From: Gadus chalcogrammus
Lineage: Eukaryota; Chordata; Actinopteri; Gadiformes; Gadidae
Direction: 5' to 3'
Length of the DNA: 64,000 bases
NCBI RefSeq assembly: GCF_026213295.1
Contig: NC_079418.1
Location: forward strand, 7,956,806 to 8,020,805
The position numbers and the translations under genes were made by a program. The stretch's first letter is position 1, and every line of letters begins with the position of its first letter. Below, in pieces: positions 32,804-43,228 of this stretch. Below the pieces are notes generated by a model that was given only the letters and a program-made list of their open reading frames with translations, was not told where the DNA came from and made no database searches.

Positions 32804-34629
32804 ATGTGGCAGTGCAGACATTGTGTAACCAGAGAGATTAGCAGGTACAAATTACTGAAACATTATAAACTACATCATCATTATGGGAGAGGCCAACAAT
32901 ATCAATGCATATATGTAAATTGTCCTTGCACATTCAGGACGTGGACTGGACTCCGAACCCATGTCTATAAAGCTCATTCATTCCAACCTACACAGACTGC
33001 TTTGAATTCAGTAACATTTAAATGTGAGGTATGCGGACGTAGTGACCTCTCTACTTTTTTTTCGGTTGGTTGTGTATTTCTTGGATGCTCTTTCCAAACC
33101 AATATTAATAGTACATTTAACACTCACAAAAAGAGAAAGCATCATCCACACACACTGCAAGATTTTAAAACCAGTGTGATTAAGTTTGTGAACCCCGTTG
33201 AAGGACCGGTTGCCTCTGACGGTGTTGGGACTGGCTATGCTGATGTGTCATTTGATGAAGTTGAGGCTGAGACAGTGACAGTAAAAGAAATTGGAGATGT
33301 GGAAAATCTGCCAGAAGTTATTGAGCGGAAAATAGCAACAATATTGTTACAATTAGAACATATATTTCATATTCCTGCAAAAGGTGTGGATGAGTTACTG
33401 GAAGAGTTGCATTTTTTAAGTTCAGCTAGTGTACCTGTCACAAAGCATACAATTACAGAAATCTTCAAGAGCCATAACCACAATATTGGTCCGGCAGTTG
33501 TCGAAGAACTTGCTAATTCTGTATGCGTCTCTTACCCTGTCTCTAAAAGTTTTGAAAGGTCTGGCCCTCTTGCCACATCCTATAAAAGAAAAAAATATTA
33601 TAAGGTTCATTTTAGAGTTGTTGAAGCGACCGAGTATATTTTATCTGTGGAACAAAGGAGGTCATTTCAATATGTCCCATTATTACAGTTATTGCAGGAA
33701 GTACTGAGTCACAATAAAATACTGAATAAAGTGATTGAAGAACACACAGCTCAAATAAATAGAGAAGCTTTGCATGGTGATCAACGAGTTTACAGGTCTT
33801 TTCGAGATGGTGAAAATTACAAAACAAATAGCTTTCTAGCTGTTGATGAGTTGAGAATTTCCATAAAACTTTACATAGACGAATTTGAGGTTTGTAATCC
33901 TCTTGGGACCTCTCGCAAAAAGCACAAGCTTTGTGGGGTGTATTGGGTTTTGGACAATTTGCCGCCTGGCTCTCATTATGCTCTCTCATCAATTTATTTA
34001 GCTGTTCTTTGTAAAAGTGATGATTTGAGGAAATTCAGTTTCAAAGAAGTGTTGGATCCACTTTTGAAAGATCTGGTAATTCTGGAGGAGCATGGTTTGT
34101 TCATCAGTCAATTGAATAAGTGTATCAAAGGCACTGTGAGTTGCGTAATAGCGGATAACCTAGGTGCCCATGGCCTGGCAGGTTTTGTAGAAAGTTCCTC
34201 TGATGAATACATCTGTAGATTCTGTACAGCTAAGAAAACAGAAATTCAGTCGTTGACAGCTGGTCGTTTTGAGCGCAGAACGCTGGAACTTCATGATGCA
34301 CACTTAAAGTGTGCACTGGAAAAGGCAAGTGCATACTGTGGTGTTAAACATGAATGTGTTCTGAGCAAGGCTCTATCACATTTTCATCTTACTGCAGGTT
34401 ATCCTCCAGATCTTGCCCATGATCTTTTTGAGGGCATTATACCTGTAGAGCTAGCTCATTGTTTTTCTCTTTTGATTTCAAAAAAGTATTTCACTTTAGA
34501 AAAACTTAACAATTTGATCAAAACTTTTGAATATAAATGGGCAGATAAAACAAATCGTCCTGCTGCAATACCACAGACTTTCTCTGTAAAAAAAAAAGCA
34601 TTGGTGGAAATGCACACGAGAATTGGGCT
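32804..34629 (+). pseudogene. CACTA/EnSpm-like transposase, 5' part, interrupted by a provirus
   Basis: An ATG soon after the 32790 acceptor starts MWQCRHCVTREISRYKLLKH. C2H2-type zinc fingers occupy about residues 1-115 (YQCIYVNCPC...HVYKAH; FKCEVCG). Then comes a TNP2-like catalytic region with LYIDEFEVCNPLGTSRKKHK, GVYWVLDNLPPGS, VIADNLGAHGL and CRFCTAKK. A run of ten A at 34588-34597 shifts the frame by one. In the alternative frame the sequence reads GGNAHENWA up to the GGCT where the retrovirus is inserted. The family is a common multicopy fish type; the CACTA assignment rests on the D-x-NPLGT block and is moderate. Confidence 0.65.
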
Positions 34630-35291
34630 TGTTGGGCAAAATAACCTGCTGAGCACATATAAATATAGCTAACTCCCACCCTAGCTTGAGGAGCACAACA
34701 CATGGCAGTCACGTTACAATATAGTCAGCTTTTAACACATAACACAAACATGATAATATAGTCAGGTCAAGGCCAGAGCCAAGGCCCCATTTCCCAAGCA
34801 GGCAAATGGTAGACACTAACGGGAGAGCCACATTAATTCATCACACAAGAGATACTTCGATCACACAAGAGATACTTCGAGCACACAAGAGATACTTCGA
34901 GAACAAAGGAGACACTGAGGAGCTCTTCCCCGTTAGTAGGAACACAAGAAGATACACTTGCATACACCAGGGCCTGAGAGCCAAGGTCAAGCAAAAACAC
35001 ACAGAACCACACACACCTCATCAAGAGGAGGATACAGTATAAAACTGTATCACACAGGGACTCATGACCCTCCCCCTTCTTCTGAAGCAGACCTTCCACG
35101 GAGGCGAAGCTCTGGACGAACCATCAGCGCTGATTAGGGACTTAGACATATTCGATTTCTCACGCTTTATGACTCTGTATAACCGTTGCCACTTTACTTA
35201 ATAAATCCAAGGTCCTCGTGCCGATAGACTTTATTACCTCTCCGTCTCATTTTATCTGATCCAGTAACTAGACAGACCGTTTTTCCCTTCA
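34630..35291 (+). repeat. 5' LTR of the endogenous retrovirus
   Basis: It runs TG...CA (TGTTGGGCAAAATAACC to TTTTTCCCTTCA). It contains three perfect 20-bp direct repeats (TCACACAAGAGATACTTCGA, 34841-34900) that look like an enhancer, a TATAAAA at 35038-35044 and an AATAAA at 35200-35205. U3, R and U5 can therefore be laid out plausibly. It is indistinguishable by eye from the 3' LTR. Confidence 0.95.
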
Positions 35292-35294
35292 ATT

Positions 35295-35314
35295 TGGTGA
35301 CCCCGACGTGATTT
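35295..35314 (+). other. Primer-binding site, tRNA-Trp
   Basis: TGGTGACCCCGACGTGATTT starts 3 bases after the LTR and is complementary to the 3' end of vertebrate tRNA-Trp over 20 bases, including the CCA-pairing TGG. Trp priming is known from avian sarcoma-leukosis viruses. It would be an uncommon primer for a virus whose Gag and Env look gammaretroviral. Confidence 0.9.
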
Positions 35315-35710
35315 TTTCTGAATTGAACACGCAACTGGGAAACGAGAGACGGAGAGCGGCACGACCTCGGGACCCCGGAGCACCGGACCGATTCCTGCAG
35401 TCTCACCTCGCGGCCGCCCAACAAAAGGTAGGCAGAACCTGTTGATAAAATCCAAACTCTGCATAGTTATATAGGAACCACATTAGGAGGTGAGACTGTG
35501 AGAGCGGTTCGCTACGGGATATCTCGTGGGGACGAATAGAGTTGCATTCCAGCATTTCCCCATAAACCCGATTAACCCTGAACGCGTGACACATCGAATA
35601 TCGGCTCGTTGCATGGTGAAAGAATACCGACGAGACCATAGGGCCTATAAGAATCGGTCATAGTGATACGAGACTACCGATGGCCAAGTAATGGATGTGT
35701 AATAAATACA
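35315..35710 (+). other. Retroviral leader, proximal part, with a candidate splice donor
   Basis: Non-coding. AAAAG|GTAGGC at 35427/35428 is a plausible major splice donor for the env mRNA, and it would pair with CCCTTTCAG at 40808-40816. The packaging signal should lie here or further downstream, but nothing specific can be seen. Confidence 0.5.
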
Positions 35711-36638
35711 CCAGTGTATCAAGAGGGTTAGAGGCCCCACCTGTGTATCAAGAGGGTTAGAGGCCCCACCAGTGTATCAAGAGGGTTAGAGGCCCCACCT
35801 GTGTATCAAGAGGGTTAGAGGCCCCACCAGTGTATCAAGAGGGTTAGAGGCCCCACCTGTGTATCAAGAGGGTTAGAGGCCCCACCAGTGTATCAAGAGG
35901 GTTAGAGGCCCCACCTGTGTATCAAGAGGGTTAGAGGCCCCACCAGTGTATCAAGAGGGTTAGAGGCCCCACCTGTGTATCAAGAGGGTTAGAGGCCCCA
36001 CCAGTGTATCAAGAGGGTTAGAGGCCCCACCTGTGTATCAAGAGGGTTAGAGGCCCCACCAGTGTATCAAGAGGGTTAGAGGCCCCACCTGTGTATCAAG
36101 AGGGTTAGAGGCCCCACCAGTGTATCAAGAGGGTTAGAGGCCCCACCTGTGTATCAAGAGGGTTAGAGGCCCCACCAGTGTATCAAGAGGGTTAGAGGCC
36201 CCACCTGTGTATCAAGAGGGTTAGAGGCCCCACCAGTGTATCAAGAGGGTTAGAGGCCCCACCTGTGTATCAAGAGGGTTAGAGGCCCCACCAGTGTATC
36301 AAGAGGGTTAAAGGCCCCACCTGTGTATCAAGAGGGTTAGAGGCCCCACCAGTGTATCAAGAGGGTTAAAGGCCCCACCTGTGTATCAAGAGGGTTAGAG
36401 GCCCCACCAGTGTATCAAGAGGGTTAGAGGCCCCACCTGTGTATCAAGAGGGTTAGAGGCCCCACCAGTGTATCAAGAGGGTTAGAGGCCCCACCTGTGT
36501 ATCAAGAGGGTTAGAGGCCCCACCAGTGTATCAAGAGGGTTAAAGGCCCCACCTGTGTATCAAGAGGGTTCGAGGCCCCACCAGTGTATCAAGAGGGTTA
36601 GAGGCCCCACCTGTGTATCAAGAGGGTTAGAGTCCCCC
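35711..36638 (+). repeat. Minisatellite in the retroviral leader: 29-bp unit, about 32 copies, 58-bp higher-order repeat
   Basis: Units alternate strictly between CCAGTGTATCAAGAGGGTTA... and CCTGTGTATCAAGAGGGTTA..., each ending GAGGCCCCA. This gives a 58-bp super-unit about 16 times, with only a handful of substitutions (AAAGG or CGAGG for AGAGG). It is not a CRISPR: there are no unique spacers. It lies wholly inside the provirus. Confidence 0.97.
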
Positions 36639-37993
36639 TCTTTGTTTGTGTATTAAATAATTCTATGTGGTAAGAAGGTTAGAGATAAACTAGGCTTGTT
36701 GCGTGGTGAAAGAACACCCTCGAGGCCTAAGGCTCGCCGCCCTTGATAAGTGAATCTGAGGTGCCTGAAGAAGCACAACGCACATTTCTTGACCATATAT
36801 TCATAGCATATGCGGGGACTGACGGACAGACACCTGAACTGACGCAGACTAGGGATAGCAGAGACCTCTCACCCCCACCTTCACGACCAGAGAGCAAGTG
36901 CGTGTGTATGGAGTCGAGAACGAGAGTCAGCGTGGGTGGAAGAATAGGAGAGCATGGGTGAAAGGGAGACAGAGTGAGAAAGACTGTGTGCGTCTCTGTG
37001 CGCGTGTACGCAAGAGTTGATATGTTTCTGTGTGTGTGTGTGTGTGTGTAAGAGGCCCAGAGAGAGAGTGACGAAGTGGCTGTGTGTGTGTGTGTAAGAG
37101 GCCCAGAGAGAAAGCGACGAAGTGGCTGTGTGTGTGTGTGTGTGTAAGAGGCCCAGAGAGAGAGAAAGAAAGAGAACGAGCGTATTTGTGAGCCGGTTAA
37201 ATATAGAAATAAATCAATTAATGATAACCCGGCTATGTGTGCAACGCTTGCCTGCTTTGTTATGCCCAACGCTATTTTGCCGTGTCTGATGATTGTGGGT
37301 GCGGGACACAGAATGAGAAGTCTGTTGATATGTGTCTGTGTACGTCTGCGCGAAAGAGAGAATCTGTGAGTGAATCAGTGAGTGTATGCGTGGTCCGCTC
37401 TATCTTCGCCCGTTAAAACGGGTAAAGGAAAGAATAGATAGATTGATAATAATGAATAATGTCTCTCTGACGTATTGCTTCGGTCTATGGCTTAACCTGC
37501 GGAAATAGATAAATTGACAATGATAGATAACCTTTTACTGTGTTGCTTCAAGTTACTGTTTGACCCGTTAAAACTAAAACCTAGATAAGTTGACAAGGAT
37601 AAATGATATCTCTTTTACTGTGTTTCTTTGAATTACTGCTGGACCTGTCGCATAGATAAACTACGATACTAAACCACATCTCTTTGCCGCGTTGGTTGAC
37701 TGTTTAGTCTGTTGAAGCAGATTAATCAATAAGGATAGATAACGATTATTGGCTATAAGGAATATCTGGATGTATTGAATAACGTCTCTAGGCCTTGTTG
37801 TTGTTTTTTGCTTCCCCCCCCCCTGTTTTTTCCTCCTTTTTTCTCGTTCTCCTCCTCCAAGAGTGACAAGGGTTACCCCCTAGTCTCTCATCCGCTCTTG
37901 TGTGTTAAGACAGGTCACACAGAGTTATAGCACCACGGCCGCCATTTTTTGAGTTCTCTCACTCAGTCCCAAGCCACACCTCCCCCTCCGCCA
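36639..37993 (+). other. Retroviral leader, middle part
   Basis: Non-coding on present evidence. It contains AGAGGCCCAGAGAGAGAG-(TG)n blocks repeated three times at about 37025-37165, and several diverged GATAGATAA...TACTG words at 37430-37680. The 180-codon minus-strand ORF is a GT-repeat artefact. Confidence 0.5.
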
Positions 37994-38590
37994 AATCTAG
38001 ACCACTCCAGCCCTACCCTTCCTCAACTACACCGCCCCCTACTGGACCACTCCAGCCCTACCCTTCCTCAACTACACCGCCCCCTACTGGACCACTCCAG
38101 CCCTACCCTTCCTCAACTACACCGCCCCCTACTGGACCACTCCAGCCCTACCCTTCCTCAACTACACCGCCCCCTACTGGACCACTCCAGCCCTACCCTT
38201 CCTCAACTACAGCGCCCCCTGCTGGACCACTCCAGCCCTACCCTTCCTCAACTACACCGCCCCCTACTGGACCACTCCAGCCCTACCCTTCCTCAACTAC
38301 ACCGCCCCCTACTGGACCACTCCAGCCCTACCCTTCCTCAACTACACCGCCCCCTACTGGACCACTCCAGCCCTACCCTTCCCCAACTACAGCGCCCCCT
38401 ACTGGACCACTCCGACTCTGCCCTTCCCCAACTACAGCGCCCCCTGCTGGACCACTCCGACTCTGCCCTTCCTCAACTACAGCGCCCCCTGCTGGACCAC
38501 CCCAACCCTACCCTTCCCCAACTACACCGCCCCCGCTGGACCACTCCAACTCTGCCCTTCCCCAACTACACCGCTCCCTACTGGACAGCA
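37994..38590 (+). repeat. 45-bp minisatellite upstream of gag, about 13 copies
   Basis: The unit reads CCCCCTACTGGACCACTCC...CCTCAACTACACCG. Because 45 is a multiple of three, one frame stays open and encodes 13 repeats of PLLDHSSPTLPQLHR. That frame (37949-38632) has no ATG, starting from a TTG, and is not in phase with gag. A protein product is therefore doubtful; a non-AUG-initiated leader peptide is the alternative. Confidence 0.9.
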
Positions 38591-38765
38591 TCAATACCAA
38601 TCCAACCCCGACTCTCGATCACCCCCTGTTAGAAGAATTATCCCAGTTACTAATAAAGCTAAAAAGACAAACCTCCCCGCACTCGGCCTTCAGTGCAAAG
38701 GCGTCCACAACCCCGACCACCCCCATACCAGGCTGCTGTAAGAAGAAGCGGCGAACACGCCCACC

Positions 38766-40595
38766 ATGTCGGACGAGCGACGAAGAGCCCCCGGAGAGGA
38801 TTGGCAAGACGAACCCCAGAGAAGCGAAGACAGAGAGCGATTCTCAGCCTCCCGGCCAGCTGACAGCCACTCACCCCCACCCTCCCCGGAGAGGGCTCAC
38901 CTACCCATGCCGAGATTGTTCTGTCCCCTAGAATCGACAACACCAGTTCAGTCCCAGCCAAAAGCCCCCGCCTCATACACCCCACCTTCCCCATTAATGA
39001 CCCCCTCCCAGTTCAGCCCTGACCCAGATCACTTAAGGGACCCCCGTACCAATAAGAGCGAGCCCCGCCGCCCCCGGCCAGGTATACAAGAGGCTTTTAT
39101 GGCACCTCTATTGATAGATGCGGAGGGAAGAGCAGCATACACACCATGGAGCCACCGGGACATGGCCAACCTGGTCGCCCGCTCGCCAACGCTCACGGCA
39201 GGAGCCTCGGCCTGGATCAGAAGATTTGAAACTGAGACGTCTGGCGATCTCCTGACCCTGGGAGACATACGAGCCATCATCGGCAGGGCACATGGTGCCG
39301 GACGAATCATTGAACTGGAGACACTGACCAAGACTGAGGCCCTACCTGACAACACCCCCTTCGAAGCTTACCGAAACCTCTTCTGGGAGAGTCTCAGGGC
39401 GCTCTTCCCAGCCGACGCAGGCAGAGTGGGAATCTCCGGCCTGACCATCAAACCTGAAGAATCTATCTTTCAGTACATAGAAAGGGCTGAAGGATTGTGG
39501 ACGGATAATAATGACTGTCCCCCACACAGTAGCAAACTGGCGACACAGACATTCCAGCGGGCAATAATACAGGGACTGCCACCCACGGTCCAGAGGAGAC
39601 TGAAGACAGTGGTGGCACTGCACTCCAAGCCCCGGACGGAATGGGTGGCTCACCTTAATCACCACCACCGACTCGAGGAAGACAAACGACTTGAAAAGGA
39701 TGATGATTACGAGGAATTGAAGAAGCAACTCATGAGGATGCAGATCAAGGAGCTAGCCGAGAAATCCCAGCTGCACAAAAGACCAAGGACGACATGGGGA
39801 CCCATGAGTATGATGCCTGTAGCGGCCCCACTGCCGACACCCCCAACGCCCCCAGCCCCGACGCCTACCCCACCAATAACACCAGCACCAATGCCCCTAT
39901 CATGCGCAATGTATCAGATACCGGCGTGTCAAGGGCCCCCGCCACCTGGATGGCTGCAGCCGGGATACCAACCCACCAATTACCCTGGGTACACAATGGC
40001 CGCCCCGGTGCCGGCGCCCGCACCACCCCTGTTACAATACCAGCAACCACCCAGCGCCGAGAACTGGACACCCTCCTCCTCAAGCTACAGCCAAGCCCAG
40101 GCCCCCGAAACCAGGTTACCACCACCAGAGCGAGCCCAGCCGAAAGCAGAAAGGATACGGACGCGAATCGGCGCCCCTGGCGCCAGCTCATTGGACCTGG
40201 CCTCCTTCCGGGTCAACCTATCGTCCCTGATAGACGGGGAGCCATACCCGAGGAGCATGAGCGACTTCCTGATATACCTTGGCGAGATGCAAGAACACGC
40301 CGGTCCTTATGAGAAGAGCTGCTGGATCGCACAAGGATGCACTCAGGACGAATCCGAAATCTACCGCTACTCCGATGGCAAACCGGCACTCAGCTCCCGA
40401 GCTCTCTCTCTCATGGCTCGGTCACACCACTCCCGCACCCACCAGGGCACCACCGCGACAATGGAGACAATCCGGCGAGACTGGTGGCACCCCGAAATGA
40501 AAGCCAGCATCCAGGAAGTGATCAAAGACTGTCACGCCTGCCAAATACACAACCCACGCCCAGCCCACATTCTCCCCCCAGGGGCCCGGTACTAG
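38766..40595 (+). CDS. gag: Retroviral Gag fused to an integrase zinc-finger remnant
   Basis: GCCCACCATGT is an excellent Kozak start. The 609 residues have a proline-rich N-terminal region (1-105) and a capsid of the gammaretroviral Gag_p30 type (about 110-330; YTPWSHRDMANLVARSPTL and AIIQGLPPTVQRRL). A charged coiled coil (RLEEDKRLEKDDDYEELKK) and a long Pro-rich region (360-480) follow. After about residue 490 it becomes pol-derived, with an HHCC integrase zinc finger (H555, H559, C589, C592) and then a stop. No CCHC nucleocapsid knuckle, protease, RT or RNase H is present. The fusion reflects internal deletions in pol. Any product would be structural only. Confidence 0.85.
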   Translation: MSDERRRAPGEDWQDEPQRSEDRERFSASRPADSHSPPPSPERAHLPMPRLFCPLESTTPVQSQPKAPASYTPPSPLMTPSQFSPDPDHLRDPRTNKSEPRRPRPGIQEAFMAPLLIDAEGRAAYTPWSHRDMANLVARSPTLTAGASAWIRRFETETSGDLLTLGDIRAIIGRAHGAGRIIELETLTKTEALPDNTPFEAYRNLFWESLRALFPADAGRVGISGLTIKPEESIFQYIERAEGLWTDNNDCPPHSSKLATQTFQRAIIQGLPPTVQRRLKTVVALHSKPRTEWVAHLNHHHRLEEDKRLEKDDDYEELKKQLMRMQIKELAEKSQLHKRPRTTWGPMSMMPVAAPLPTPPTPPAPTPTPPITPAPMPLSCAMYQIPACQGPPPPGWLQPGYQPTNYPGYTMAAPVPAPAPPLLQYQQPPSAENWTPSSSSYSQAQAPETRLPPPERAQPKAERIRTRIGAPGASSLDLASFRVNLSSLIDGEPYPRSMSDFLIYLGEMQEHAGPYEKSCWIAQGCTQDESEIYRYSDGKPALSSRALSLMARSHHSRTHQGTTATMETIRRDWWHPEMKASIQEVIKDCHACQIHNPRPAHILPPGARY

Positions 40596-40962
40596 ACCAT
40601 TATGATGAAGCCCTCTTGTACAGGCCCTGACTCTTGCCTCCCGAGCCTTGTACACACAGGTCACCTCCCTCCCGACCCCCGCAGATCCCAACCCCGTCCT
40701 CGTTAATCCCGGGGACTGGGTCTGGGTCAAGGTCCACAAGAGACACTGCCTTCAGCCACGGTGGGAAGGCCCCTATGAGGTACGTCTGGCCACCCCCTTC
40801 TCTGTCTCCCTTTCAGGAAGGAGCGGCGCCCGCTGGCACCACCTGTCTACCACCCGCAAGGCCGACAACCCGCATGACCGCACCTTGGCTACCGTTCAAC
40901 GCGACCTCGCCCGGCTGCACCATGAGGCCACCACTGACGCCGCGGGAGGCCCGGACCAATAG
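40596..40962 (+). pseudogene. pol: Integrase C-terminal domain fragment
   Basis: A frame different from gag reads ALTLASRALYTQVTSLP, then NPGDWVWVKVHKRHCLQPRWEGPYEVRLATPF, the GPY/F-containing C-terminal domain of gammaretroviral integrases. The D,D,E core that should lie between the zinc finger (ending at 40595) and this domain is missing, so a second deletion lies at about 40590-40610. The last 89 bases overlap the start of env, as in gammaretroviruses. Confidence 0.75.
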
Positions 40963-43228
40963 ACGTTGCATCATCGGCATGGTAGGAATAACCGGGGCCA
41001 TGATGGGTTTCTTCATCCTGTGGGGAGTGGACTTCCATACGGCCATCCCGGGGAGGTCCCCCACCATCAAGCCCCCGTCTACGACGACACAACCCTCATC
41101 GGGACCCCCAACCCAGAGTCCACACCGCCGCAGGAGACAGACACCCCTGCAAGCCGCCAAATCCCCCAGCGACCCCTGCCTCAACAAATACGGTGGGCTA
41201 TCCCTAACCTATACTTATGGTTCCAGCGCCGCCTATACCTTCCTCCTATGCGACGTCGTTCCGTGCGTAGGCGGACCCGCAGCCTGGGAGAAGTACGATG
41301 CATACATCTGCGATGCTCCCAAGGGTTCCTTCGCGGGAGTCCAGGGCAACGGGGTAATGATGTCCCCGGACAACAGCCAGAGCTGGTGTCGAGGATGGCG
41401 AAATGTACTATGGATGACAGGGAGGCACCAGGGGTACTATGTGACTAACCGCTCTCAGACTCTCCACAGGCCTGACGCGACGGCCGCACTACAGGCGAAG
41501 GGCTTCCTCTCGGGAGGCAACGGCAGAATCACCCTTACCCTCAGGAACATTACCAGCAACCCGTACCAAGGATGGGGCAACCCCACATTAGGGTCGACTC
41601 GGGCGTGCGGTGTAAATACTGACTCTGCCTATTTCGTGTTCGGGGTGTCCCAATCCGGCACGGACACGGCGGCTTTGTTGAAAATAAATTTCAGAAAGGC
41701 CCCCACCACACCCACCGCACCAGCCTCCAGGGCCAACACGACAACTCCTAAACCCCCCGTCCGACCCATAATGACTCGCGACGGCCCGGTCACGATTTTT
41801 GATTTAAATTCCGTGGGGCGACTCCCCACCCACGATTCCATCGCGCTCGCGACCGGCTACGCAGACGATAATGCATGGCTTAGCTGGATTGCTGCTACGA
41901 TCCGATTCCAGGGGCTGTCCGACTGCGTAGCCTGTGCGTCAGCTCGCCCCCATCTAATCTCGACCCCAGTACTGTTCGATTTTACCAGCGACCCCATCGG
42001 TTCTCACTGCATGTTAGCTCTGTTTGTTACCCCCAAACCGGCCGGCTGCGGCCTCCTTAGCTCTCTGTTTCCACCCGGCCTTAACGACTCGATTCCCCCG
42101 GTGTACTCCCCTGGGGAGTACACCCACTCTTGCATCACCAGGGTCGGAGCGGTAAATGTTGGGGTGGTACCACCATCGTGGTGCCACTCCATCACGAACG
42201 TTACGCTTTGGCCCAACATGACCGGACCGGGCCTAGGACGCCAAGACCTATTCTGGTCCTGTGACAAATTCACCCTTAGACTTACACTCCCGGCACAATG
42301 GTCCGGAACCTGCATTATAGTGCGCCTACTTATGCCCGTCACGCTCTTTACCCGGGGTTCGCCCGGGCCCGATAACCGAACTACCTCTCGACACCGCCGC
42401 GACTCCGCTCTCACCGACCACTTTGACCTAACCAAGAACACCCCCACGTACATGGATAGCATAGGCATTCCCCGGGGCGTTCCGAACCAGTTTAAGTTAG
42501 CAGACCAGATAGCCGCGGGTTTCGAGAACATACCCCTTATCTCTGCCATAATTCCAATCACCCCCAACAAAAACGTAGATCGCATTAATTACATTCACTA
42601 CAACGTCCAGCGCCTATCCAACCTGACTCGCGACGCGGTAGAAGGGTTGGCCTCACAACTGGCCGCCACCTCTCTAATGGCGTATCAAAACCGTCTAGCC
42701 CTAGACATGTTGTTAGCCGAGAAAGGGGGAGTCTGTTCGATGTTTGGGGCTCAGTACTGCACCTTCATTCCCAACAACACGGCCCCTGACGGGTCAGTGA
42801 CAAGGGCCCTGGCCGGCCTTCGAGCTCTTTCCGTCCAGATGGCAGAGGACTCTGGGATCGACAACCCCATGGAGAAATGGATGACCGACATGTTCGGCAA
42901 GTGGAAGGGCCTTCTCATGGCCGTCCTGACATCCCTGGCCTGCTTCGTCGGGATTGTGGTCTGCTGCGGGTGTTGCTGCATCCCCTGTGCCCGCACCCTC
43001 TGCTCACGCCTCATCACCACGGCCCTCGAAAAGGAGAAACAACAGCCCCCTCCCTACTCCGAAGCAGCCCCCCTCATGCCCCTTCTGGATTGCCTGGACG
43101 AGCTTCCCCTGGACGACCAGATGGTGCCTGAAAAATTTGACTGTGAGTATGGCCTCCCTCGCCCTGCAACCCCTGACTTTGAGTACGAGCTCGACTGTGT
43201 CTTCGCCGAGCCGGACATCTACCCGTGA
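40874..43228 (+). CDS. env: Retroviral envelope glycoprotein, uninterrupted
   Basis: An in-frame ATG at 40874 follows a CCCTTTCAG acceptor (40808-40816) and gives 784 residues; ATG 40922 is an alternative. A hydrophobic stretch near the N-terminus (IIGMVGITGAMMGFFILWG) suits a long signal peptide. SU has a CxxC (C351-VA-C354) and several N-glycosylation sequons. A furin-type RHRR is at residues 506-509. TM has CSMFGAQYC (C621-x7-C629), a membrane anchor around 680-705 followed by CCGCCC, and a tail with PPPY. No stop or frameshift interrupts it. The lack of a CX6CC second Cys pair is unusual for a gamma-type TM. Confidence 0.88.
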   Translation: MTAPWLPFNATSPGCTMRPPLTPREARTNRRCIIGMVGITGAMMGFFILWGVDFHTAIPGRSPTIKPPSTTTQPSSGPPTQSPHRRRRQTPLQAAKSPSDPCLNKYGGLSLTYTYGSSAAYTFLLCDVVPCVGGPAAWEKYDAYICDAPKGSFAGVQGNGVMMSPDNSQSWCRGWRNVLWMTGRHQGYYVTNRSQTLHRPDATAALQAKGFLSGGNGRITLTLRNITSNPYQGWGNPTLGSTRACGVNTDSAYFVFGVSQSGTDTAALLKINFRKAPTTPTAPASRANTTTPKPPVRPIMTRDGPVTIFDLNSVGRLPTHDSIALATGYADDNAWLSWIAATIRFQGLSDCVACASARPHLISTPVLFDFTSDPIGSHCMLALFVTPKPAGCGLLSSLFPPGLNDSIPPVYSPGEYTHSCITRVGAVNVGVVPPSWCHSITNVTLWPNMTGPGLGRQDLFWSCDKFTLRLTLPAQWSGTCIIVRLLMPVTLFTRGSPGPDNRTTSRHRRDSALTDHFDLTKNTPTYMDSIGIPRGVPNQFKLADQIAAGFENIPLISAIIPITPNKNVDRINYIHYNVQRLSNLTRDAVEGLASQLAATSLMAYQNRLALDMLLAEKGGVCSMFGAQYCTFIPNNTAPDGSVTRALAGLRALSVQMAEDSGIDNPMEKWMTDMFGKWKGLLMAVLTSLACFVGIVVCCGCCCIPCARTLCSRLITTALEKEKQQPPPYSEAAPLMPLLDCLDELPLDDQMVPEKFDCEYGLPRPATPDFEYELDCVFAEPDIYP

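Noticed and set aside
35711..36638. Possible CRISPR array
   Set aside because: The repeats are directly adjacent, with no unique spacers, and lie inside a vertebrate retrovirus leader. This is a minisatellite.
36727..37269. 180-codon minus-strand ORF in the retroviral leader
   Set aside because: Built on THTHTH and LSLWASY repeats that are the complement of GT and AGAGGCCCAG simple repeats; antisense to the provirus.
37949..38632. 227-codon proline-rich ORF as the true start of gag
   Set aside because: It has no ATG, is in another phase, and the gag ATG at 38766 has a near-ideal Kozak context. Kept only as a repeat with a finding.
39029..40191. Minus-strand ORFs opposite gag
   Set aside because: GC-rich antisense shadows of gag without independent features.
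40966..41448. 160-codon plus-strand ORF overlapping env
   Set aside because: An alternate frame of the env start region, with no hydrophobic or conserved pattern of its own.
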